A stretch of 64,000 nucleotides of DNA, taken from NCBI RefSeq assembly GCF_022024235.1, contig NZ_CP091799.1, positions 1,528,001 to 1,592,000 on the forward strand, read 5' to 3'. This DNA comes from Segatella baroniae B14 (GTDB lineage: Bacteria; Bacteroidota; Bacteroidia; Bacteroidales; Bacteroidaceae). Under the pieces are notes generated by a model that saw only the letters and a list, made by a program, of their open reading frames with translations, ran no database searches and was not told the origin of the DNA. The translations under genes were made by a program, and so were the position numbers. This document shows, piece after piece, positions 57,600-64,000 of this stretch (positions are counted from its first letter, which is position 1; each line of letters starts with the position of its first letter).

Positions 57600-60500
57600 A
57601 TGAAATCTAACTTCATATCGAATTTACAAAAGAAGCGTTGCAATTATAATCATCCTGATCAAGCAACCAGTCAAGCAAATAGTCTAATCCTGCTTTCTTC
57701 TGGAATCTACACAGAAGAAGAACGTTTTGTGTTTGAGTTGTTGCAGAATGCTGTCGATGCACACAATGAGGAATCGGAAATCCTTGATGTCAAGATGATT
57801 ATTAAGGATGGTTACTTCATTTTTCTTCATAATGGTGAAGCGTTTACAGAACGTGATATAGAAGGCCTTTGTGATGTTGGAAACGGCAACAAAATGAAAG
57901 ATGTCAAAAAGATTGGCTATAAAGGGATTGGCTTTAAGTCAGTTTTTATGTGCTCTACAAATGTCACGGTTCAGTCTGGTGGTTATTGTTTCAAATTCGA
58001 TAAGTCACATTGGGATAACTATTGGAATGAACATTGGAATGATAACGATTTTGGCACACGAGATAGAGATAAGAAATATTTGATGCCCTGGCAGATAATA
58101 CCAATTGAAACCACTCCACCTATTTTGTTAAGCAACTATGAATATAATGTTGCCACATATATAAAGATAAATGGAACCGACTCGTTAGAACAAAAGATTT
58201 TGAAGTTACTTTCAAGTAGTCAGTTTTTACTCTTTTTAATGAGTGATAATATTCGTATGACATTTGAAAGTAATGGAAAGACAAAGTGCTGGATTGAAAA
58301 ACAGAAACAGAACAACCAAGTAGTATTATCCACTAATGGCAAGGAAGAAAGTAGATGGCTGATTCATACAAATAAAAACGTCCAGGTACCACCTGAATTG
58401 AAGGAAACGATAAACGCTGATATAAACACGCCTGACAAATTGAAGAATGTCGATACTTTCGACTTGTCTTTTGCTGTGGCATTGGATGAAAAAGGAAAAC
58501 TCAAGCGTTTAGAACAAGCAGTAGTATATACATATCTTCCTACTTCATTTTGCTTTGGCTCAGAGGGATTCCCTTTTCTTGTTAATGCGAACTTCATCAC
58601 AGATGCAGGACGTCAACAGTTGCATAAAGATTCCGAATGGAACAAACTAATCTTTTCTAAAATTCCTTCCGAGTATCTCACATGGATGAAAGAGATTTCC
58701 ACTGCTTACAAGAATTACTGGGAAGTTTTACCGGAAAAAACATATGGGAAAGGAAATTCTTTGGAAGAGATATACGCAGATGAAATGGAAAAGGCAATTA
58801 GTCAGATTGCATTTATTCCATGTATGAAAGATTCTTGTCAGAAAGTCTTGGCAGCCGATGCTTTCATGGATAGGATGGGCATTTCTGATGCAATCTCAGT
58901 AGAGGCCCTTGTCAATCACATTAATAGAACATATTCACGTTCATTTGAAGACAATAATCAAATTGCTAATATTTGGAAGGGTAGTAGAATCCTTAATGAC
59001 TATGGCGTTTTTATCTTTGACAAACAGAAATTAAAAAAATTGTTTGATGACAAACGGGCATTTGAGAATATTTCGCCAGAATTAAATGCTAAACTTATTG
59101 AATTCCTTTTTGGCTATTATATGCAGAATAAAACCGAACAGGAAGAATTTGTATCAATATTGCAGTCTACACAATTTATTTTGGATGATAAGGCCTCATT
59201 ATGTATTCCCGGTGATTTATTTTTCCCTTCGACATATAAAGAGCAAAACGAGTTAGCTGAAGATGCTAAACTTTTAAATCAGAATGTTTATGATTTAATT
59301 GAATCAAACAATGCAATTATTGATTGGCTTTCAAAATTAGGTGTAGAGTCTTTGTCAGATGTGACGTTTATCAAGAACGTAATTTGCAAAAGTGGATATG
59401 TAACAAAAGATAATTCTATTGAAGTCATTCGTTATTTGTTCGAGATTAATAGAAACATAAATATATTTGAAGAAATAGGTGACTCTTATTTTTCAAATCT
59501 CAAATTCTTAACTAAGAACAATACATTAGCCGAAGCAAATAGCCTTTATTTAGGTTCTTTTTATAAGCCTGATGTTGATATAGAAAAAGTGTATGATGGA
59601 GATATTTATGTATCTGAGGATTATAGCCAAAATGAGGATGCCACAGAGTGGAATCTATTTTTCAAGAAGATGGGAGTTCATAGCTCATTAGTAATAAGTC
59701 AAGTAAGGCTTAAAGATACAAAGAATTATTCATTGTTGAGTGATCTTAAATCAAAATTTGAAAAGGAATATAATGTTGGTTCTTGGGGAACGCATTTCTA
59801 TTATTCATTTAGCAGTTTCCTAATCTACTATGCACCCTTTATCCTTACTAATGAGTGCTCTCATTCATTTCAAAAGTTGATTTGGAGTTCTATTCTTACA
59901 AAAGAATACATTCCACAAACAGATGAAGTTAAAGGCTCTGCTGGTTCTTGGGATGCTTCAAGAACGTTTGGAGATTTAGATAAAGAGAATTTCATTGAAT
60001 GGGCTTTTAAGAACATTCAATGCTTTCCTTCTTCAAATGGTTGTTTGTTAAAACCAAATGATTTGTTTCTCAATACTGAGGAAATAAGAAATCTGGCAGG
60101 CTCATATTTGCCTGTGATTGCTGTTGAAGGTGACATCCACGAAAGTTGGAATAACTTATTGTGCCTACGCAATACAATTAGGATTGATGACTGCTTTACA
60201 ATTCTAACACAGGTGTCACATGATTCTGAAAATGTAGAACAAAACAAAGAACGAATAACAAAATTGTATCAAAGACTCATCGAACTAGATGCTCTGTCAA
60301 CAAATAATAGATATAAAGTTGTTGAATGGGCCTCTAATAATCTTATTTTGTCTAAAGACAATGAGTTCGTCGCTCCAACGACTTTGAGCCATATAACTTT
60401 GGATGGATTTGGGTCTAAGAATCGTGTTTATATTGGCAACCCATCTAACAAGGATAAAGTTGTCGAATTGCTGGCTTTAATGGGTGTTAAAATTATTACT

Positions 60501-61394
60501 CCCCAAAGTATAAAAGCAGAATTTGAAGATAAGAAAGAGAGCGAAGAGCTTAAGCAGATTCTAAAAGGGAAAGTACCACCGTTGGCTTTAATTGCTACTG
60601 GCGAAAATGGAGAAAAACTTGAATATGTCGAGAATAAATCAAGGTTGAATAATTTGATAGATGAGACCCATTTCTATCATTGTGACAAAATACTGTTGAC
60701 TTATGGCAATTCAGATGATGTCATAGAGAAGCGTACATTTGGTAATAAAAATGAATTCTACTATATAGGCAATTTACGACCTGCAAATATAGAACCACTA
60801 TTAGAACCACTATGTAGATACTTAGGGATAAAGGGAAAAGAGCGTGAATTGTTCATTATGTTTTATGAAAACATCGATGGCATTAAGCAAAATCTAAAAG
60901 ATAAAGGATATGACGTGTCTTTGATTGAAGATGAACTAATACCTGTAAGTGGAAACCTTAAGGTGTCATTGGATTATCATCCTGATGAGTCTGCTCAAGA
61001 ACGCAATTTGATAACAGGCTTTAAAGGTGAAATAATTGTTTATGAGAAATTGGTCGCTATGGGTTACAGACCTGTTTGTCCTTCTATATCTACCAAAGAT
61101 GACTATGAAAAGGAAGTAGTCGTAAATGGTAAAACATACTATTGCAAATCAAATTACAATAGCGAATGCGACATTTCGTTTGAAACAGAAACCGGACATC
61201 AAATGCTTATCGAAGTTAAATCCACCACAACTAGTGTAGGATATATAGAAAACATGCCCATCAGTAGTAATGAGTGGTCGATGATAAAAGAATGTGATAA
61301 AGAACGGGGCAAATCTTACCTCATTGTTAGGGTTTTTGGTATAGATAGTCCAACTCAAGATATTTATTTGTTTAAAGGTCACTTATTTGAATAA
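57600..61394 (+). CDS. Giant GHKL (sacsin/Hsp90-type) ATPase with C-terminal DUF3883 nuclease-like domain
   Basis: 1264 residues. The first 200 form a GHKL ATPase of the sacsin type: N box FELLQNAVDA (Glu46, Asn50, Asp53), FLHNGEAF (77-82 region) in place of the DxGxG motif, and the lid GYKGIGFKSVF (106-116). A long central part of mixed helices has no recognised domain. The C-terminus (about 1135-1255) is DUF3883: TGFKGEIIVYEKLVAMGYRP, CDISFE (Asp1191) and LIEVKST (Glu1205, Lys1207), spaced like a PD-(D/E)XK nuclease. Sacsin-like ATPase plus DUF3883 proteins recur in bacterial defence loci. It is 5 bp from the next gene, and its codons look more A/T-rich than the core genes, suggesting transfer. 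Confidence 0.85.
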   Translation: MKSNFISNLQKKRCNYNHPDQATSQANSLILLSSGIYTEEERFVFELLQNAVDAHNEESEILDVKMIIKDGYFIFLHNGEAFTERDIEGLCDVGNGNKMKDVKKIGYKGIGFKSVFMCSTNVTVQSGGYCFKFDKSHWDNYWNEHWNDNDFGTRDRDKKYLMPWQIIPIETTPPILLSNYEYNVATYIKINGTDSLEQKILKLLSSSQFLLFLMSDNIRMTFESNGKTKCWIEKQKQNNQVVLSTNGKEESRWLIHTNKNVQVPPELKETINADINTPDKLKNVDTFDLSFAVALDEKGKLKRLEQAVVYTYLPTSFCFGSEGFPFLVNANFITDAGRQQLHKDSEWNKLIFSKIPSEYLTWMKEISTAYKNYWEVLPEKTYGKGNSLEEIYADEMEKAISQIAFIPCMKDSCQKVLAADAFMDRMGISDAISVEALVNHINRTYSRSFEDNNQIANIWKGSRILNDYGVFIFDKQKLKKLFDDKRAFENISPELNAKLIEFLFGYYMQNKTEQEEFVSILQSTQFILDDKASLCIPGDLFFPSTYKEQNELAEDAKLLNQNVYDLIESNNAIIDWLSKLGVESLSDVTFIKNVICKSGYVTKDNSIEVIRYLFEINRNINIFEEIGDSYFSNLKFLTKNNTLAEANSLYLGSFYKPDVDIEKVYDGDIYVSEDYSQNEDATEWNLFFKKMGVHSSLVISQVRLKDTKNYSLLSDLKSKFEKEYNVGSWGTHFYYSFSSFLIYYAPFILTNECSHSFQKLIWSSILTKEYIPQTDEVKGSAGSWDASRTFGDLDKENFIEWAFKNIQCFPSSNGCLLKPNDLFLNTEEIRNLAGSYLPVIAVEGDIHESWNNLLCLRNTIRIDDCFTILTQVSHDSENVEQNKERITKLYQRLIELDALSTNNRYKVVEWASNNLILSKDNEFVAPTTLSHITLDGFGSKNRVYIGNPSNKDKVVELLALMGVKIITPQSIKAEFEDKKESEELKQILKGKVPPLALIATGENGEKLEYVENKSRLNNLIDETHFYHCDKILLTYGNSDDVIEKRTFGNKNEFYYIGNLRPANIEPLLEPLCRYLGIKGKERELFIMFYENIDGIKQNLKDKGYDVSLIEDELIPVSGNLKVSLDYHPDESAQERNLITGFKGEIIVYEKLVAMGYRPVCPSISTKDDYEKEVVVNGKTYYCKSNYNSECDISFETETGHQMLIEVKSTTTSVGYIENMPISSNEWSMIKECDKERGKSYLIVRVFGIDSPTQDIYLFKGHLFE

Positions 61395-61399
61395 GAATT

Positions 61400-62347
61400 A
61401 TGCATATACTATTAGTTAATATCGATACGCTTTCCCGTCTCATTGTAAGTGGGAAAATACGCGTCTCTTATGGTCTTATTATTTGCATAGGATTGGCTGC
61501 TCTAATTCTTCTTGCTGCACTGACTATTACTGCAATGAGAAAACAAAGAAGAATCAACAAGATGAAGCAGGAAGCAAGTTCAAGAGAAAACAGAATCAGC
61601 AAATTAGACAAAGAACTAAAATCATCTTCTTCACAAATAGGACAATTGAGGAAAGAGTTGTCAAGTACGACTTCAATATTAGATCGTAGAGATAAAAGTA
61701 TTGAGAGTCTGAACAAAAAACTTGCAGAAAAGTCTGATGAAATAAGTAATCTTTCTAATGAGCTAAAATCATCTTCATCACAAATAGGACAATTAAGAAA
61801 AGAGTTGTCAAGTACGACTTCAATATTAGATCGTAGAAATAAAAGAATTGAGAGTCTGAACAAAAAACTTGCAGAAAAGTCTGATGAAATGAGTAATCTT
61901 TCTAATGAGCTAAAATCATCTTCATCACAAATAGGACAATTAAGAAAAGAGTTGTCAAGTACGACTTCAAAATTAGATCGTAGAGATAAAAGAATTGAGA
62001 GTCTGAACAAAAAACTTGCAGAAAAGTCTGATGAAATGAGTAATCTTTCTAATGAGCTAAAATCATTGAAATCAATTTTGAAAGAAACAACTAAGACGCT
62101 TAAAGAAAAAGAAAAAGCATTAGAAGTTGCCAACTTGACTATTGAGAAAAAAGAAGAAGAAATGGCTCTCGCTCAAAAAGAAATATCTTCTCTTCATAAT
62201 AAAATATCAAGCCTACAAGATTGCGTTAATTTAAAAGTGCAAGAATTGGAAGTGACAAAAAATCAATTGCATGAGGCTGAAAATGAACTCTCAACTATAA
62301 AAGCGAGTAAAGAATCAAACCCTTTTGAAAGATTGGCAAATTGGTAA
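61400..62347 (+). CDS. Membrane-anchored coiled-coil protein with internal repeats
   Basis: 315 residues. A single membrane helix (about 24-46, GLIICIGLAALILLAALTI) is followed by a basic stretch and then a continuous coiled coil to about residue 305. Residues about 72-218 are three almost identical 49-residue units (each containing SSSSQIGQLRKELSSTTS and SLNKKLAEKSDE); a partial fourth unit follows. The C-terminus ends FERLANW. No enzymatic motif is present. It is the third gene of the RT operon, 5 bp after the ATPase gene, and could tether or assemble the system at the membrane. That role is inference. Confidence 0.8.
   Translation: MHILLVNIDTLSRLIVSGKIRVSYGLIICIGLAALILLAALTITAMRKQRRINKMKQEASSRENRISKLDKELKSSSSQIGQLRKELSSTTSILDRRDKSIESLNKKLAEKSDEISNLSNELKSSSSQIGQLRKELSSTTSILDRRNKRIESLNKKLAEKSDEMSNLSNELKSSSSQIGQLRKELSSTTSKLDRRDKRIESLNKKLAEKSDEMSNLSNELKSLKSILKETTKTLKEKEKALEVANLTIEKKEEEMALAQKEISSLHNKISSLQDCVNLKVQELEVTKNQLHEAENELSTIKASKESNPFERLANW
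61616..62056 (+). repeat. Three tandem 147-bp coding repeats
   Basis: Copies start at 61616, 61763 and 61910, exactly 147 bp apart (49 codons, frame kept). They differ at only a few bases (for example TCTTCTTCA against TCTTCATCA, and AGA against AGT codons). A partial fourth copy follows. Near identity at the DNA level points to recent expansion and possible copy-number variation between strains. Confidence 0.9.
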
Positions 62348-62422
62348 AGATATTGGTTTATCCAAAGTTAAGCCTAGTCTAACTTGCCAGTAATATGCTA
62401 AGAACGCAAAAATTGATATAAT

Positions 62423-62716
62423 ATGTTATTTGGTAATAAAATTAAGGAACTCAGAGATGAGCAAGGTTTATTGCAACGACAGTTGGCAGCATTCTTAGAG
62501 ATTGACACACCGATGTTCAGTAAGATTGAGCGTGGTGACAGAAGAGCAAAGCGTGAGCAAGTCCTCAAGCTTGCAGAATATCTGCATCAGGATGAAAAGA
62601 AGATGCTGACCTTGTGGCTGGCAGATAAGTTTATTGATGCTGTAGAGGATGAGCAGGAGCGTGACCTCTGCAACGATGCGATTATCATCGCGCAGGAGAA
62701 AATAAGGGCAATGTGA
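62423..62716 (+). CDS. XRE-family HTH regulator (restriction-controller type)
   Basis: 97 residues. The helix-turn-helix is in the first 60: IKELRDEQGLLQRQLAAFLEIDTPMFSKIERGDRRAKREQVLKLAEYL. Close relatives in Bacteroidetes usually sit beside cytosine-5 DNA methyltransferases or restriction genes, but none is present here. It starts 76 bp after the coiled-coil gene on the same strand, so it may regulate the RT operon or be left over from a lost restriction system. A weak hairpin AAAAATCA/TGATTTTT at 62766-62790 may terminate it. Confidence 0.85.
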   Translation: MLFGNKIKELRDEQGLLQRQLAAFLEIDTPMFSKIERGDRRAKREQVLKLAEYLHQDEKKMLTLWLADKFIDAVEDEQERDLCNDAIIIAQEKIRAM

Positions 62717-63033
62717 TCATGGAGCAGGCATCTTCCTCTTCCATGTACAACCCATCCGAATCAAGAAAAATCATCAGATTTGTGATTTTTTCTGTGTTTT
62801 CTTTTGGTTGTTTGGGGAGAAATCTGTCACTTTGTAGTGATTTTGTAACATATTGATTATCAATGGTTGTTTCCGTTTTTGCGACATGTGTGCAACATCC
62901 GGTGCTAACGCATTGATAGTCAGTTAAAGTCGTTTTTGAGGAGGTGAAATAAAAATAGATTAATTATATATTAAAGAGGTGCAGACAATGAATCTGCACC
63001 TCTTTTTTATTATCGCAAATCGCAACGGTGTTT
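62717..63033. other. Non-coding stretch in the island
   Basis: About 317 bp without a convincing gene. It contains a weak hairpin (62766-62790), a T-rich stretch, and the strong terminator at 62973-63005. No promoter, tRNA or att-like repeat could be recognised. Confidence 0.6.
62973..63005. terminator. Strong terminator in the island
   Basis: AAAGAGGTGCAGA pairs perfectly with TCTGCACCTCTTT around CAATGAA, then a T run. Confidence 0.85.
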
Positions 63034-63132
63034 TTATTCTTTATCAAGTACTTCCCAATGTCCGCTATAACCACTACCTACATAACGAATATGTGGCATT
63101 TTGGCAAGGTGGCGCTTGATAGTGGCGATTCC
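63034..63132 (-). pseudogene. Fossil C-terminal winged-helix fragment
   Basis: On the minus strand a 32-codon stretch reads GIATIKRHLAKMPHIRYVGS, then GYSGHWEVLDKE and a stop. This looks like the last part of a C-terminal winged-helix domain of Fic-type or AlbA_2/ATP-binding proteins. An in-frame TAA stands directly upstream and no start codon is near, so this is the tail of a lost gene. The family assignment is from motif resemblance only. Confidence 0.5.
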
Positions 63133-63156
63133 TTAAATATATCTTACATTCATAGA

Positions 63157-63393
63157 TTAATCTTCGTCTGTCTCTTTTTTACTTTCTTGGTATTCTCGCC
63201 AAACTTCTCCAGCCAGATACCTGTCACTACGGCAATGTAAATCAGCAATGCCATCCTCTATCATACTTGCAGTCTCCGAACTATAGAAGATGTCAGTAGC
63301 CTCGTCAAGTGGCACATCGAACATCTCGCTTATGCAGACAATGATTCTGGCACATTGGGAACTTCTCAATATCAGTTTGCTTTCGTCACTCAT
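63157..63393 (-). CDS. DUF3791 protein
   Basis: 78 residues: ARIIVCISEMFDVPLDEATDIFYSSETASMIEDGIADLHCRSDRYLAGEVWREY. The IADLHCRSDRYL segment is the DUF3791 hallmark. Its ATG overlaps the TGA of the DUF3990 gene (ATGA), so it is coupled to it. DUF3791 and DUF3990 genes typically travel together; a toxin-antitoxin or regulator role is suspected but I know of no demonstrated function. Confidence 0.8.
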   Translation of the reverse strand: MSDESKLILRSSQCARIIVCISEMFDVPLDEATDIFYSSETASMIEDGIADLHCRSDRYLAGEVWREYQESKKETDED

Positions 63394-63860
63394 AATTGTT
63401 CACTCCCTATAAATGTTAGACACTCCTGCAACATTCTGTCTGTACGTATACAGTATTGGATATTAGGCTTTTCAAATCTTAGCAATCCAAGAGCCTCTTC
63501 TTGGGAAATCTCGCCAGAGAAATACCTGTCGAGTGTGATAATGACTCTGTCGTTTGCGATGCCGCCAATTATCATGTCATAGTTTCCTGTGTCCTGTCCT
63601 TCACGGCACCCAGCAACAAAGTCAAGCCATTCTTTGTCATAGCTTTCAAAACGTTTTATGTTCCAAAGCGTTTCGTCGCAAGTAAATTCATAGGTATTAA
63701 GCCAAGCAGGCTGACCCCTTCTTTTGAAACGCTGGGCATACTTCACAGCCTGTTCGTACAACGAAGTTAAATAGAATCCACGTCCGAAGTCTAAATATAG
63801 GCGTGAATGCTCTGTGTCAGGATGCTCAACGCTCATGTTTGATGAATGGTAAAGTCTCAT
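63390..63860 (-). CDS. DUF3990 protein (ADP-ribosyltransferase-like)
   Basis: 156 residues: LYHSSNMSVEHPD, LDFGRGFYLTSLYEQAVKYAQRF, VAGCREGQDTGNYDMIIGGIANDRVIITLDRY and PNIQYCIRTDRMLQECLTFI. The LYHSS and FGRGFYLT blocks with following Gln-Ala helix are the DUF3990 pattern, which resembles small PARP/ART toxins. It is coupled by 4-bp overlaps to a DUF3791 gene on each side. Toxin activity is inferred, not seen. Confidence 0.8.
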   Translation of the reverse strand: MRLYHSSNMSVEHPDTEHSRLYLDFGRGFYLTSLYEQAVKYAQRFKRRGQPAWLNTYEFTCDETLWNIKRFESYDKEWLDFVAGCREGQDTGNYDMIIGGIANDRVIITLDRYFSGEISQEEALGLLRFEKPNIQYCIRTDRMLQECLTFIGSEQL

Positions 63861-64000
63861 GCCGGCAGCACTCCTTTCTCCCTCATATACTCGGTTAGAT
63901 CCTCCATCAGATACCGGGAACTGAATGTGTGCAGTACATCGTATGAGGGTACGATATAGTCATACAATATGCCCGATGTCTTCAGCCGTTTGTATATTTC
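63857..64000 (-). CDS. DUF3791-like protein, C-terminal part (cut by window edge)
   Basis: The last 47 codons read EIYKRLKTSGILYDYIVPSY, then DVLHTFSSRYLMEDLTEYMREKG and a stop overlapping the DUF3990 ATG. The LxxSGxxxDYIVxxYDxLHT pattern matches the other type of DUF3791 protein that precedes DUF3990 genes. The start lies outside the window. Confidence 0.7.
   Translation of the reverse strand, partial: EIYKRLKTSGILYDYIVPSYDVLHTFSSRYLMEDLTEYMREKGVLPA

Larger units (their letters stand above)
54544..64000. mobile_element. Accessory island with decayed integrase and candidate defence genes
   Basis: Everything downstream of the dnaK terminator is non-core: an excisionase-like protein, a broken tyrosine integrase, a reverse transcriptase operon, an orphan XRE regulator, a fossil gene end and a DUF3791/DUF3990 cassette. 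The left edge is placed at the dnaK terminator; the right edge lies outside the window. No target-site duplication or att site could be identified, so the outline is inferred from gene content. Confidence 0.6.

Noticed and set aside
61616..62056. Regular repeats considered as a CRISPR array
   Set aside because: The 147-bp units are contiguous, with no spacers, and lie in one reading frame as protein repeats.
61468..62133. Long minus-strand open frame of 221 codons opposite the coiled-coil gene
   Set aside because: It is the antisense shadow of the three coding repeats and mirrors their periodicity. The plus-strand gene has operon context, a membrane helix and a coiled-coil pattern.
54593..62960. 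TAACGC-containing segments near 54610 and 62910 as flanking att repeats
   Set aside because: The shared run is only six bases and the surroundings do not match, so it is no evidence for attachment sites.
1..64000. tRNA, rRNA and riboswitch candidates in intergenic regions
   Set aside because: By eye, all gaps are short and filled by promoters and terminators. No cloverleaf or conserved riboswitch core was seen. A tRNAscan-SE and Infernal run would be decisive.

Overview
The window looks like a chromosomal segment of a Bacteroidales bacterium close to Prevotella/Segatella. The reasons are the many TAnnTTTG-type -7 promoter boxes (the sigma-ABfr style of Bacteroidetes), the almost complete lack of Shine-Dalgarno sequences, a giant SprA (type IX secretion translocon) next to ruvA, meso-diaminopimelate dehydrogenase, NhaD, a YitT/DUF2179 protein, LuxS and an etfB-etfA-acyl-CoA dehydrogenase operon. 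The genus is inferred from gene content and style; no search was run.

Region 1 (1-16.8 kb) is housekeeping. It holds a minus-strand block of a cut cardiolipin synthase, queE, queD, dnaG and a two-domain SGNH (rhamnogalacturonan acetylesterase-like) esterase. The etfBA-acyl-CoA dehydrogenase operon follows, then a lipoprotein, a GNAT acetyltransferase, an MscS channel, a PBP4-type carboxypeptidase with a small membrane protein, nadB, luxS and a TonB-receptor-like beta-barrel protein. Region 2 (16.8-34.7 kb) holds sprA-ruvA, ddh, a YitT protein, a metallophosphoesterase, a small flavinylation-motif protein, and the operon dxs-trkA-trkH followed by manA. Region 3 (34.7-42.5 kb) holds a two-gene ATPase/DUF4435 (TOPRIM-like) module resembling the PARIS defence pair, a DMT transporter, metY-cysK, an AraC regulator and nhaD. 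Region 4 (42.6-49.2 kb) is an L-rhamnose catabolic operon: rhaB, rhaA, an MFS transporter in place of RhaT, rhaD, and an extra fucose/arabinose-isomerase-type protein. Region 5 (49.3-54.5 kb) holds a conserved hypothetical, carboxynorspermidine synthase, recA and dnaK.

Region 6 (about 54.55 kb to the end) is an accessory island behind dnaK. It opens with a zinc-ribbon/double-HTH excisionase-like gene coupled to a broken tyrosine integrase (one-base frameshift and no catalytic domain). Next comes a tight three-gene operon: a reverse transcriptase with a YRDD active site, a 1264-residue protein with an N-terminal sacsin/Hsp90-type GHKL ATPase and a C-terminal DUF3883 nuclease-like domain, and a membrane-anchored coiled-coil protein containing three nearly identical 147-bp repeats. 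An orphan XRE regulator, a fossil winged-helix fragment and a translationally coupled DUF3791/DUF3990/DUF3791 toxin-antitoxin-like cassette complete it. The RT-ATPase/nuclease-coiled-coil operon is the best candidate for a previously undescribed, probably anti-phage, system.

Genes are mostly in short operons separated by clear intrinsic terminators, many of them bidirectional. No tRNA, rRNA, CRISPR array or intact insertion sequence was seen.
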